A stretch of 64,000 nucleotides of DNA from JAIQFF01 sp963788505 (GTDB taxonomy: Bacteria > Acidobacteriota > Terriglobia > Terriglobales > Acidobacteriaceae), in the NCBI GenBank assembly GCA_963788505.1, contig CAWBGY010000014.1, positions 124,001-188,000 of the forward strand. Reading direction: 5' to 3'. Numbering within the stretch: the stretch's first letter is position 1; every line of letters begins with the position of its first letter. Positions 42,459-51,445 of this stretch are shown one piece after another. The translations under genes and the position numbers were made by a program. The notes under the pieces are model-generated. The model saw only the letters and a list, made by a program, of their open reading frames with translations, searched no databases and was not told the origin of the DNA.

Positions 42459-44012
42459 TCAAAACGTGTAACCGAGGCCAATCAAGGGGGCTGGCTTGGA
42501 GTGCAGACCGCCTTCGTCCAGCCTCACCAGGAGGTTGGCCGTAACCACCAGCTTCGAAAGATTGGGGAAGGGGCGTACTTTGACGCCCATCGATGCATTG
42601 GTAATGTTGTACGAGGTGTTTGGGGTCTCAGTAAGGTTCTGGTATGAAACCGTATCGGGACTTGGCGCGACAGTACAGGTCCCGCAAGGCGCCAGAAACG
42701 GTTGTGAGGTTACAGCCAGGGTTTCCGCGCCAAAGAATCGCTGTCCGATGACATCAAAAGAGCCGGTCAGCCATTTCGTCACCAGCGCATCCGCGCCTGC
42801 GGAATAGACAAAATCGTTCGGCACGCTGCCCTTTGCGTTTGTCGTCAAATCAGTGGCAGTAATCGAATCAGTGTTCCACTCGTACCCAACCATTACATGG
42901 GGAGAAATCCGGGCGCGGTAGGAGAGAATCCCAAACGGCTTGATTCCGTAAGAGCCGGACCCCAGATAGTTCAGCGCGTCTCCGGTGGGAAAACGCACAT
43001 CCAATCCGGCCGCGAAGCCAGTTCGCTCGCCATGCCATATGTTCCACTTCACGCGCGCCACCAGATCCCCAATACCGAAGGCCGAATTCTTGGGATTGCT
43101 GCCTCCTCCCGTGAAGGCGGAATCAGGAAACGAATGATTCAAGCAGCTGGGATCGAAATTACTTGTGGCTTGCGCCTGGGTATCGCTAGGACTGGCGGCA
43201 GCCGGCTTAGGGTCCGCGCAATCGTTGAACAAATGATCGAAATGAGGAGCAGGTGAATTGGCGTCCGTTGAGGTGGGAGGAGTCGGGTAAAAACCGTTCG
43301 TCCCCAGGATAATGGTGTCATCGGAATGCAAGCCCATGCGGACGTTCTCGACCGGAATCACCAGGGAAAGATCGATTCGACGGGTCAGGCCGAACGTCAC
43401 GTAAGTGGTGTACTGATTCACCTTCAGGTCGATCGAATTCGAGGTTGAGATCAGGTCGCGGACGAAAGCGCAGCCATTGAGATTGCTTGTGGTATTGATG
43501 GAGCAGGTGTTTCCGGGATTGTCGAAACTGTCGTCGGTATGAGTGAGAACAACAGGGAAGTCATGAAGATTTACGCCATCGATCTTGTCAAAATTAAAGA
43601 ATTGATAACTGAATCCAACGAACACCCGATGCCGGCCCACGGTTTCCGCTCGCTCGCCAAGAATCGGCCCCAAGCTGTCGGCGCTGGTGAACGTTTTTAG
43701 GGAAGGATCATAGATCACACCGGACGAAGGCGAGGCTAAAGGCAACAGGTTTGCCTGGCGCCCTATTGCCTTGGTCAACGGGGTTAACCGTACCGAGATA
43801 TCTCCACTGCCGGTATTGAAGTGTTCTGGATGCCGGGTGTTGGGAATATCCAGTAGAACGTTGGTGAATGCGAAGGCGTTGGGGCCGTACTCCTGCGGGA
43901 TGACGCATGCCAGATTGCTGCTTTTCTGCGAGCAGGGCCCTCCTTGGGCGACCACCGTCGCGCAACCTGCAATAAGGATGCAGAACACAACGAGCGTAGC
44001 TCGCTTTCCCAT
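42459..44012 (-). CDS. Outer-membrane beta-barrel protein, transporter-like
   Basis: 517 residues from ATG 44012 (MGKRATLVVFCILIAGC), with GAGGAG upstream. A signal peptide (possibly lipoprotein-like, LIAGC) precedes an aromatic-rich protein with alternating hydrophobic strands (HRVFVGFSYQFFNFDKIDG, FGLTRRIDLSLVIPVENV, GFAAGLDVRFPTGDALNYLG) and a terminal GLGYTF, the usual barrel end signature with C-terminal Phe. The pattern is close to MetA-pathway or Omp-like transporters of unknown substrate. It is on the same strand as the kinase but separated by about 157 bp. Confidence 0.7.
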   Translation of the reverse strand: MGKRATLVVFCILIAGCATVVAQGGPCSQKSSNLACVIPQEYGPNAFAFTNVLLDIPNTRHPEHFNTGSGDISVRLTPLTKAIGRQANLLPLASPSSGVIYDPSLKTFTSADSLGPILGERAETVGRHRVFVGFSYQFFNFDKIDGVNLHDFPVVLTHTDDSFDNPGNTCSINTTSNLNGCAFVRDLISTSNSIDLKVNQYTTYVTFGLTRRIDLSLVIPVENVRMGLHSDDTIILGTNGFYPTPPTSTDANSPAPHFDHLFNDCADPKPAAASPSDTQAQATSNFDPSCLNHSFPDSAFTGGGSNPKNSAFGIGDLVARVKWNIWHGERTGFAAGLDVRFPTGDALNYLGSGSYGIKPFGILSYRARISPHVMVGYEWNTDSITATDLTTNAKGSVPNDFVYSAGADALVTKWLTGSFDVIGQRFFGAETLAVTSQPFLAPCGTCTVAPSPDTVSYQNLTETPNTSYNITNASMGVKVRPFPNLSKLVVTANLLVRLDEGGLHSKPAPLIGLGYTF

Positions 44013-44169
44013 CTTCAATCTCCTCTGGGCCAGAGCCCTAATGACTCCGGCGTGGCCGGGGCAACGAGCATTCGTAGGTTCGAAGTGTACTCATGGCACT
44101 CATTTTGTCAAGACTTCCGATCCTCGCGGAACCGGCCTTGGAGATGGCTTTTCGCGGGTTGGGAGGGCC

Positions 44170-47100
44170 TCATCGAACGTCCGCGATGCTCCATGTTCCG
44201 GCGGATTTCGACAAATCAAACGACACCTTATCTTCGGAGCTTTGCGTTCTGCCACCCTTCGGGGTGTAGTCCTGAGACACGGTTGTTTGGACCGTTGCAG
44301 TTTTACCGTCGGAACTGATTTCGGCTCTCTCGATCTGCAATTGATAGTGGAACGAACCACCCTTCATGGTGTCAAAGCTGTTCTTGTACTTCCCGTATTT
44401 CTTCCCAATACTTGGCCAAATTCCGCGCAGGGCATCCGCATCCCGCTGCTGGAAAGCCTGCTCGTAGCGCTTGATCACGCCGCGCACGGCGGCTTCATCC
44501 AGGGACTTGAGAGACGGTGTTTCTGGTTTGGCCACGGGCGGAGGCGCCGCGGCGAGCTGCGCAGTCGTATTTTTCTCATTGATTTCGCTAACGTACTTAC
44601 GCGCGTCGGCGGCACGAAGGCCACCGCCCTGGGCGATCAACAAGAAGCTGTCGCGCGCTGCATCGATACCACTCTTGTCGTTTGCGGCGGACGCTTGCTT
44701 GTACTTCTGCACCGTTTGCTGATAGTTGAGTTCGTATTGCTGACGGGCTTGCTCCGCGGCCTCCGCCTGATCAATTTTCGCGGCCAGCGAAGCCGTGTCG
44801 CCACCAGCTTGCTTGATTTGACTGACCTTTTGACGGGCGGAAGAGAAATTTCCCTGCTTCACATCCTGCTGCGCGCTGGCCTCAAGGCTCGCAATTTTCT
44901 GTTCACGTTGCTGCTTGTCGAGCGCATTCAATCCGTCCTGCGCATTCTGCCGCAAACGCTCGGCCTCCGGCTTTCTGGGACCTCCCAATTGGATTATCTG
45001 ATCGCTCAAGCCTACGGCTTCATTGAGACTGCTGCGATCCTTCTTCGACAAATCCTGTTTCGTCTTGGCCAGCAGTTCTTCCTCATGCTGGCGCTGCGGT
45101 ATGACCTGGTTCAGATATTTCTGAGCGTCGTCGCGTCTCAACCCTTGTCCTTCCGGCAATTGCAGAATCTGCTGAAAAGCATTCCGGGCTGGTTCGAAGC
45201 GTCCTCGATCCACATCGCTGGTCGCTTGTTGCCATAGCTGCGCTTCCTGGCGCCGAACCTGCGCCAGCTTTTCGTTGTTCATTTCAGACTGGATCTCACC
45301 CAACTCCTTCTGAATGTCGGCATTCAACGGGCCGTTCGGCGTGGCGGCATTCTGCAGCGCCCGCGAGGCGCCGGCCAAGTCGCCGGCCGCACGGCTCTTG
45401 TCGGCTGCATCCATGGCCTGGCGCTGCCGCACCTCGAGCGGGTTGACTACAGGCGCAGGGGGTTGAGTCGCGATAGGCGGAATGACCTTGCCCGGCGTGT
45501 TTTTCGGTTGAGACGATGGCCCGTGAAGGCCAAACCAGACCGCGGCAACCAGAATCAAGGCAATCACCCCAACCGCTGCCGGCACCTTCCAGGGAAGGGG
45601 CGTGGGCGATGCTGCCGACCTCTTCGTGGCCGGAGGAGAAGGAGCGACGGCCGACGGGCGACGGTGAACTGGGGGCGGAATGACGGCGGGCGCCGGCGGT
45701 GGAATCACCGGCTTCGGAGAAGCCGGGCGGGCGGCGATCCGGGGCGGCACTGGAGGAGGAAGAGGCTTCGCAGCCAGCGGCGGGGCAGCCTTCGCAGCCG
45801 GCGGCGGGACGGACTTGGCCGGCGTCGGCGGGGCAGGCTTCGCAACTGGCGGCGGTGCAGACTTCGCCGGCGGCGGGGATGGCCTGGTCCATTCAGGAAC
45901 CGCCGGCTTCACCGAAGGAGGCGGTTCGTGGGCAACGGTGGGGGGCTGTATAACAGCCGGTGGAGTTTCACCGGGGGGCGCGGGAGCCACGGGCGCGCTG
46001 GACATCAACGGCGAACTGGGAGAAGCCTGGGGTTCAACCCGCTGCGTCTGGGCAGCCCGGTCCGTAACCTCCAGATTGTCGGACGGAGGCGGACCCTCCC
46101 AGGCGTATTCCTTCGACAGACCGGGAGGTGGACCGGAGTCCGGCGGACTGGTGGCGCTGGCCAGGTTTCTGGCCGCCTCGATTTCGTCCTGCACGCGCTG
46201 CACCCGGGGATCGAATTGGGCCAGGGTCGTGGCCTCGACGGCTTCGGTGAGTGCCTGGGTGGCGCCATCGAATTCTCCCTGCTTGATCAGCTGCCGGATG
46301 GACTCGAGTTCCTTTTGCTGTTGTTTCTTCTTCTCCCGGGCGGCAATTTCGACTTGGGCCGAGTTCAACAGTTGTGTAACGCCGGTGTCGGGACCGAGAG
46401 TGACCAGGGTATCCTTCGCCATCTGGATGGCTTCACTGAATTTCTCCCGGTTAATCTTGACCCGAATTTCGCGAATCCGCTGTTCGATCCCCTTGCGGGT
46501 CTGCAGTTTCTTCTCCTGCAACTCCGCTTGATCAAGAAGCAGGAACAAGTCCTTGTTGTCCGGAAAGGTCTTCAGCGCCTCTTTGGCGGCGTCCGCGGCG
46601 TCCTGAAACCGGTTGTCGGCGAAAAGTTTCTTGATCGTGTCACAGGTATTGCGCAGGAGAGTTTCGCGCTCCACCTGGGCTTGACGGGTACGAGCAAAGT
46701 CCACCAGCCGCAACAGATCGCTGTCCCCAGGAAAATCCGCCAGCAGTTTCTCTGCCCGCGCGATCACGTCCGGGTACTTTTTCTCATTGACCAGTTTCTT
46801 GAGGATGTCCCATTCCTGCTGCAGGTGTTCCAGTTTGCTTTGCCGTTCCTGCTCCACGCGCACCAGGACCATGAGTTTCTGCACCGAGGAATCGTCGGGA
46901 TGGGTCTGGCGAAGGGTCTCGAGCAGGGTGAGGGCCTCGCCCGGTCGTCCCTCGGCCAGGTGGGCCCTGGCCGCAGCCAGCTTCTCCCGCTTTTCTCGCT
47001 CCTCCCTATCCTTGCCGGCACGGTCGAGGAGCTTCGCGATCTCACCCTCGCGCGGGTAACTCTGTTGCAGACTAGTGAGGAGAGGGATGGCCTCTTCGTA

Positions 47101-49242
47101 GCGCTTGTCCGCCAGCAGCTTACGAGCTTCTGCGAGCTGGCGAAACTTCTGCTGCTCGGCCTGGTCGGCACGAAGGGTTTCAATGAGGCGGGAAATTTCT
47201 CCGTCGCCCGGAAATTGCTTTTGCAGCCCCGCAAGCAGGCTGAGCGATTCATCGTAACGGCGGGAGGCGAGCAGGCCACGAACCTCGGCCAAGGCCTGCA
47301 TTTTGCGCTGCTCGGCTTCGTCATCCCGAAGGGAACCCAGCAGGCCGGCGATCTCCTCGTCGGCCGGGAATTCCTCGTTCAGTTGCGCCAGCAGCCTGCT
47401 GCAGTCCTCGTAACGCCGGGCAGCCAGCAGATTGCGGGCTTTGGTGATGCGCTGCCGCCGGTCCTGTTTCACCTGGTCTTCGCGGGCTGCCTCCAGGGCC
47501 CTCCCGATTTCGGGATCGGAGGGGTATTGCCTTTGCAGACCGGTCAAGAGCGAAATGCACTCGGCGTACTGCCGACCAGCCGAGAGACGCCGGGCCTCCG
47601 CCAGGCCCTGCAGTCGGGGCTGGTTGGCCTGATCCTGGCGGGCACTTTCCAGGAGCTCGGCGATGGCGGGATCGCCGGGAGATGATTTCTCGAATTCGAC
47701 CAGCAAAGCGATGCACTCTTCATGCCGGCCGGCGGCCAGCAGGATCCTGGCTTTTTCCAGGGCCTGCTGCTTGCGCTGTTCGGCAAGATCTTCGCGGGCG
47801 GTGCGAAGCAGCAGGCCCACTTCTTCTTCATGAGGAAATTCCTGGGCCAGGCCGGTGAGCAGGTCGATGCACTCCGGGTAATTCTGCAAGGTCCACAGGC
47901 TGCGCGCCTGTTGCATGGTCGCCGACAGACGGAGACGGCGCTCGCGCTGCGCTTTTTCGTTGGCCACCTGTTCCTGCAGATTCCCAGCCAACCGGTTGTT
48001 GGGATCGAGCTCCAACACCTTCTGGAGAAGGCCCTCGGCCATCTCCGGCATGCCTTCCGCCAGGCGCAACTTGGCGGCGTCCAGATGCTCGGTGATGAGG
48101 CGGAAGCGGTCCAGCTCCTGCTGCACGCGCTGCTGCAGTTGCTGCGCCGGTTCGAAGCCGGTGTCGAGCTTGAGCGCATTTTCAGCCTCGACCTTGGCCT
48201 CATGGATTTTTCCCTGCGCCAGCAGCTCCAGCCCCTTGTCCACAAGCCGCTGGGCCTTGGGCCGGATCAACATCCGCCTGAGCTCGGTGTTTACTTTCTC
48301 CAGCAAGGCGCGCGCGGGTATGTTTGTAGATTCCACCTGCAGGGCCTGGCGGAGAAGGTCGCGAGCCTCGGAAAAATTGCCCTGCTTGGCCAGACCGCGT
48401 CCTTCCTCCACGAGTTTGGCCACCGTGGCCCCTTGCAGGTTTTTGCAGATCGGGTCCAGCTCGAGCAGCAGGTCTTCCATACTCTGGCAGCGCTCGGCGG
48501 GAGACTTCTGCAGCACTTTTTGCATCACTGCGTCCAACTCAGGTGGACATTCGGGGGCCACCTGGCTGAGCCGAAGCGGGTCCTGCTGACAAATGCTGTG
48601 CATCAAGCTGGCCGGAGCATCTCCGCCGAAGGGCTTCTGATAAGTCAGGAGTTCGAACAGAAGAATCCCAAAGGACCAGATGTCGGAGCGCTCGTCTGCA
48701 TGTTCACCGTGATATTGCTCCGGCGACATGTAGGCGAAAGTTCCGATCAGCATGCCGGTCTGGGTCTTGGAAGACTCCAGAACCCGCGCAATGCCGAAGT
48801 CCACGACTTTGACCGTGCCGTCCTTGCTCAGCATCACATTCGCGGGTTTGATGTCGCGATGGACGATTCCCCGTTTGTGGGCGTAGTCGAAGGCGCGGCA
48901 GGCTTGAATCGCGTAACTGAGCTTGAGGGAGAGGGGCAGATTGGCCCGCCCGGCAATCAACTGTTCGAGGGTCTCACCCTCGATCAGTTCCATTGCGATG
49001 TAGGGCGTGCCGGACCCTTCGCCCATGTCGTAGATGGTGACAATATTGGGGTGTTGCAGGCCGCCGGCGGACTGCGCTTCGCGATAGAAGCGCTGTAGCA
49101 AGCCGGGATTCTCGGCCAGGCCCGTGGTAATGGTCTTGAGCGCGACCAGGCGATTGATTATTGGGTCGCGGGCGCGATAGACGATTCCCATGCCCCCGCG
49201 TCCCAGTTCGCCAAGCAGCTCGTATTTGCCTAACTTGTTCAC
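44170..49242 (-). CDS. Giant Ser/Thr protein kinase with TPR-like repeats, one membrane helix and an extracytoplasmic domain
   Basis: 1690 residues. Kinase domain, about 1-270: glycine loop GELGRGGMGIVYRA, Lys36 (VALKTI), HRDIKPANVML (128-138) and DFGIAR (148-153), so catalytically complete. Then about ten degenerate TPR-like repeats of 53 residues (ARxLLAxxRYEExIxLL), coiled-coil, and a long Pro/Ala/Lys linker (about 1080-1215). One hydrophobic segment at about 1217-1240 (VPAAVGVIALILVAAVW) is followed by a helical region and a C-terminal NTF2-like domain (RGVIKRYEQAFQQRDADALR, about 1585-1690). The start is GTG 49242. It likely senses protein or ligand through repeats and phosphorylates Thr targets, among them possibly the two FHA proteins here. 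The repeat number and length are unusual. Confidence 0.9.
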   Translation of the reverse strand: MNKLGKYELLGELGRGGMGIVYRARDPIINRLVALKTITTGLAENPGLLQRFYREAQSAGGLQHPNIVTIYDMGEGSGTPYIAMELIEGETLEQLIAGRANLPLSLKLSYAIQACRAFDYAHKRGIVHRDIKPANVMLSKDGTVKVVDFGIARVLESSKTQTGMLIGTFAYMSPEQYHGEHADERSDIWSFGILLFELLTYQKPFGGDAPASLMHSICQQDPLRLSQVAPECPPELDAVMQKVLQKSPAERCQSMEDLLLELDPICKNLQGATVAKLVEEGRGLAKQGNFSEARDLLRQALQVESTNIPARALLEKVNTELRRMLIRPKAQRLVDKGLELLAQGKIHEAKVEAENALKLDTGFEPAQQLQQRVQQELDRFRLITEHLDAAKLRLAEGMPEMAEGLLQKVLELDPNNRLAGNLQEQVANEKAQRERRLRLSATMQQARSLWTLQNYPECIDLLTGLAQEFPHEEEVGLLLRTAREDLAEQRKQQALEKARILLAAGRHEECIALLVEFEKSSPGDPAIAELLESARQDQANQPRLQGLAEARRLSAGRQYAECISLLTGLQRQYPSDPEIGRALEAAREDQVKQDRRQRITKARNLLAARRYEDCSRLLAQLNEEFPADEEIAGLLGSLRDDEAEQRKMQALAEVRGLLASRRYDESLSLLAGLQKQFPGDGEISRLIETLRADQAEQQKFRQLAEARKLLADKRYEEAIPLLTSLQQSYPREGEIAKLLDRAGKDREEREKREKLAAARAHLAEGRPGEALTLLETLRQTHPDDSSVQKLMVLVRVEQERQSKLEHLQQEWDILKKLVNEKKYPDVIARAEKLLADFPGDSDLLRLVDFARTRQAQVERETLLRNTCDTIKKLFADNRFQDAADAAKEALKTFPDNKDLFLLLDQAELQEKKLQTRKGIEQRIREIRVKINREKFSEAIQMAKDTLVTLGPDTGVTQLLNSAQVEIAAREKKKQQQKELESIRQLIKQGEFDGATQALTEAVEATTLAQFDPRVQRVQDEIEAARNLASATSPPDSGPPPGLSKEYAWEGPPPSDNLEVTDRAAQTQRVEPQASPSSPLMSSAPVAPAPPGETPPAVIQPPTVAHEPPPSVKPAVPEWTRPSPPPAKSAPPPVAKPAPPTPAKSVPPPAAKAAPPLAAKPLPPPVPPRIAARPASPKPVIPPPAPAVIPPPVHRRPSAVAPSPPATKRSAASPTPLPWKVPAAVGVIALILVAAVWFGLHGPSSQPKNTPGKVIPPIATQPPAPVVNPLEVRQRQAMDAADKSRAAGDLAGASRALQNAATPNGPLNADIQKELGEIQSEMNNEKLAQVRRQEAQLWQQATSDVDRGRFEPARNAFQQILQLPEGQGLRRDDAQKYLNQVIPQRQHEEELLAKTKQDLSKKDRSSLNEAVGLSDQIIQLGGPRKPEAERLRQNAQDGLNALDKQQREQKIASLEASAQQDVKQGNFSSARQKVSQIKQAGGDTASLAAKIDQAEAAEQARQQYELNYQQTVQKYKQASAANDKSGIDAARDSFLLIAQGGGLRAADARKYVSEINEKNTTAQLAAAPPPVAKPETPSLKSLDEAAVRGVIKRYEQAFQQRDADALRGIWPSIGKKYGKYKNSFDTMKGGSFHYQLQIERAEISSDGKTATVQTTVSQDYTPKGGRTQSSEDKVSFDLSKSAGTWSIADVR

Positions 49243-49717
49243 TTTTGCAAATCAGCGGACCAAGATCGGCCACACCCGTGGCTTCTCACTCAACGCACGC
49301 AATGACAGGCGACTTAGCCGCACCAGCCTGGGAGTCTGGCATTCGGCGTTCTGAGAACCCAGCACGATGAATGCCCGTGTGAAGCGCAGATGCCGGGGGA
49401 GCCTCTGCCCCTGAGTTGAGACACATGTTCCCAAAACGGTCATAGCCTGTCAATGAATCTCCGGAGAGACGAGCCGGGCCGCAAGCCAGGGAGGCTGACA
49501 TTTTGCCTTTCACGCCGGAAAATGAGGCAATGCTTGGTAGAAGCTGAAAAGTTTTGCGGGCAGTGAGCTGCATATTGACGGTGTCGCTTCCACGGTGTGA
49601 GTCTCTCAGCAACGTGCTAGACAGCGCAGGAGTTAGTGCGATAATCTTTGGGCGCGCTTTTTGGGGCAACACACGGTTCCGCCAGCCGGGTGTGGCTGAC
49701 CGCATAGTGATCGGCGG
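49243..49717. other. Divergent control region, 475 bp
   Basis: Lies between the kinase (leftwards) and the NuoEF fusion (rightwards) and must hold both promoters. A TTGACG near 49575 and a GATAAT near 49641 are seen but not at a fitting distance to each other. No gene, repeat or RNA fold was recognised. Confidence 0.4.
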
Positions 49718-51403
49718 GTGCGTCCAGTCATGGTTCCAGAACTTCGCGCCATCCAGCAGAAATTCGGATACCTTCCCGCGGAACAGCTGAAAATGCTGTC
49801 CGGCGAACTGAACCTGCCCCTGAGCCAAATCCACGCGGTCGCCAGCTTTTATCCCCACTTCCGCCTGACCCCGCCCGCGCGACTCGAAGTGCGGGTGTGC
49901 ACCGACATGTCCTGTCACCTGGGAGGCGCTGACGACGTACGCGCAGCGCTGGAGGTGGCATTTCGTGGCAGCAATCCGTCAACCTTGTCGGTGCGGGACG
50001 TTTCCTGTCTGGGCCGCTGCGACAAGGCGCCGGTCATGTGCTTGAACCAGGCGATTTACGGAGGCATGGATCCCAACCGGGCCGTCGAAGTGGTGCGGGA
50101 AAGCGTAGCCGGCGGCATGCTTCCGCCGGAACCGCCCCATACCCAACCCGTGCGGTTGGCCGTGGACCCTTACAAGGGTGAACGGAATTATGGCGTGGTC
50201 AGGCATTTCATCGAAAACCCGAGTGCGACCGGCGTAATTTCCGTCCTGAAGGCCAGCGGGTTACGCGGAATGGGAGGAGCAGGTTTTCCCACCGGGGCCA
50301 AGTGGGATCTGGTCCGCAATGCGCCGGGCGACGAGAAGTACATCGTGTGCAATGCGGATGAAAGCGAGCCCGGCACCATCAAAGACCGCTTCATCATGGA
50401 AAACGTCCCCTACCTGGTGATCGAAGGCATGATCACGGCGGGATTGGTAACGGGTGCGCACAAAGGGATTCTCTTCATCCGGCACGAATATGAGCGGCAA
50501 GCCGAAATCCTGCAGGAGGAAATCGCCAACTGCTACAAGGACGGCCTGCTCGGGTCAAACATTCTGGGCAGCGATCTGTCGTTTGACCTGGAGCTGTTTG
50601 TCAGTCCCGGAGGTTACATCTGCGGCGAGGAAACTGCGCTGCTGCAGGCCATTGAAGGAAAGCGGGCTGAGCCGCGCAACAAGCCGCCTTTCCCGGGCAC
50701 GCATGGTCTGTGGCAGAAGCCGACGGTCATTAACAACGTGGAAACTTTTACCTTCGCGGTCGCCATTCTCATGCAGGGGGTCGATTGGTACAAAGCGCAA
50801 GGCCGCAACGGCTCCCTGGGTTTGAAGTTCGTAGGCATCAGCGGGGATGTGGTCCGGCCCGGGGTGTTCGAAGTGCCCATGGGAACCAAATATTCCGAAC
50901 TTATCTACGAGTATGCAGGCGGCATTCGGGGGAACAAGAAGCTTCTGGGTTTCGCGCCTTCGGGCCCGTCTTCCGGATATTTGCCCGCGTCGATGGTGGA
51001 CCTCCCATTGGATTGGGATGCGGTGGCGGCCAAGGGCTCGATGGTGGGTTCGGGGGCCATCGTGGTATGTGCCGAGGACCGCTGCATGGTGGATATGGCG
51101 CTGAACTCGGTGCGTTTCTTTCGCAACGAATCGTGCGGGAAATGTGTTCCCTGCCGCCTGGGTTCGCAGAAACTGGTGGACATGCTGACCGACTGGACCC
51201 ATGGCAAATCGGGGAGCGACGACTTGCAACTGCTGGGAGAACTCTCGCACGCGCTCAAGCTGACTTCGATTTGCGGTCTGGGACAGGTGGTGCCCGCCCC
51301 GATCGTGTCGGTTCTCACCCATTTTCGCGATATGGTGGATCAACATGTGATCCACAAGCAGTGTCCAGCGAAGGTTTGCTTTCGTACACGCGACGGCGGG
51401 TAA
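49718..51403 (+). CDS. NuoE-NuoF fusion (NADH-binding flavoprotein of a diaphorase module)
   Basis: 561 residues. Residues 1-130 are a thioredoxin-like NuoE: LRAIQQKFGYLP, CTDMSCHLGG (Cys61, Cys66) and SCLGRCDKAP (Cys97, Cys101), the four [2Fe-2S] ligands. Residues 150-550 are NuoF: GLRGMGGAGFPTGAKW (181-196, NADH/FMN), EKYIVCNADESEPGT, GGYICGEETALLQAIEGKR and ESCGKCVPCRLGSQK (Cys473, 476, 479) with Cys519 in SICGLGQ, the [4Fe-4S] site. It should pass electrons from NADH through FMN and Fe-S clusters. The next gene supplies a NuoG-like N-terminal module, completing the diaphorase. The start may be GTG 49718 or ATG 49730. Confidence 0.88.
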   Translation: MRPVMVPELRAIQQKFGYLPAEQLKMLSGELNLPLSQIHAVASFYPHFRLTPPARLEVRVCTDMSCHLGGADDVRAALEVAFRGSNPSTLSVRDVSCLGRCDKAPVMCLNQAIYGGMDPNRAVEVVRESVAGGMLPPEPPHTQPVRLAVDPYKGERNYGVVRHFIENPSATGVISVLKASGLRGMGGAGFPTGAKWDLVRNAPGDEKYIVCNADESEPGTIKDRFIMENVPYLVIEGMITAGLVTGAHKGILFIRHEYERQAEILQEEIANCYKDGLLGSNILGSDLSFDLELFVSPGGYICGEETALLQAIEGKRAEPRNKPPFPGTHGLWQKPTVINNVETFTFAVAILMQGVDWYKAQGRNGSLGLKFVGISGDVVRPGVFEVPMGTKYSELIYEYAGGIRGNKKLLGFAPSGPSSGYLPASMVDLPLDWDAVAAKGSMVGSGAIVVCAEDRCMVDMALNSVRFFRNESCGKCVPCRLGSQKLVDMLTDWTHGKSGSDDLQLLGELSHALKLTSICGLGQVVPAPIVSVLTHFRDMVDQHVIHKQCPAKVCFRTRDGG

Positions 51404-51445
51404 CCGTCCATAGCACAGACCGTACCGGGAATTCCGCGGGGTGAT

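Noticed and set aside
45463..47685. Long plus-strand open frame of 740 codons
   Set aside because: It lies antisense to the repeat region of the Ser/Thr kinase; its Arg/Gly-rich composition is what a GC-rich opposite strand gives, and no domain is recognisable.
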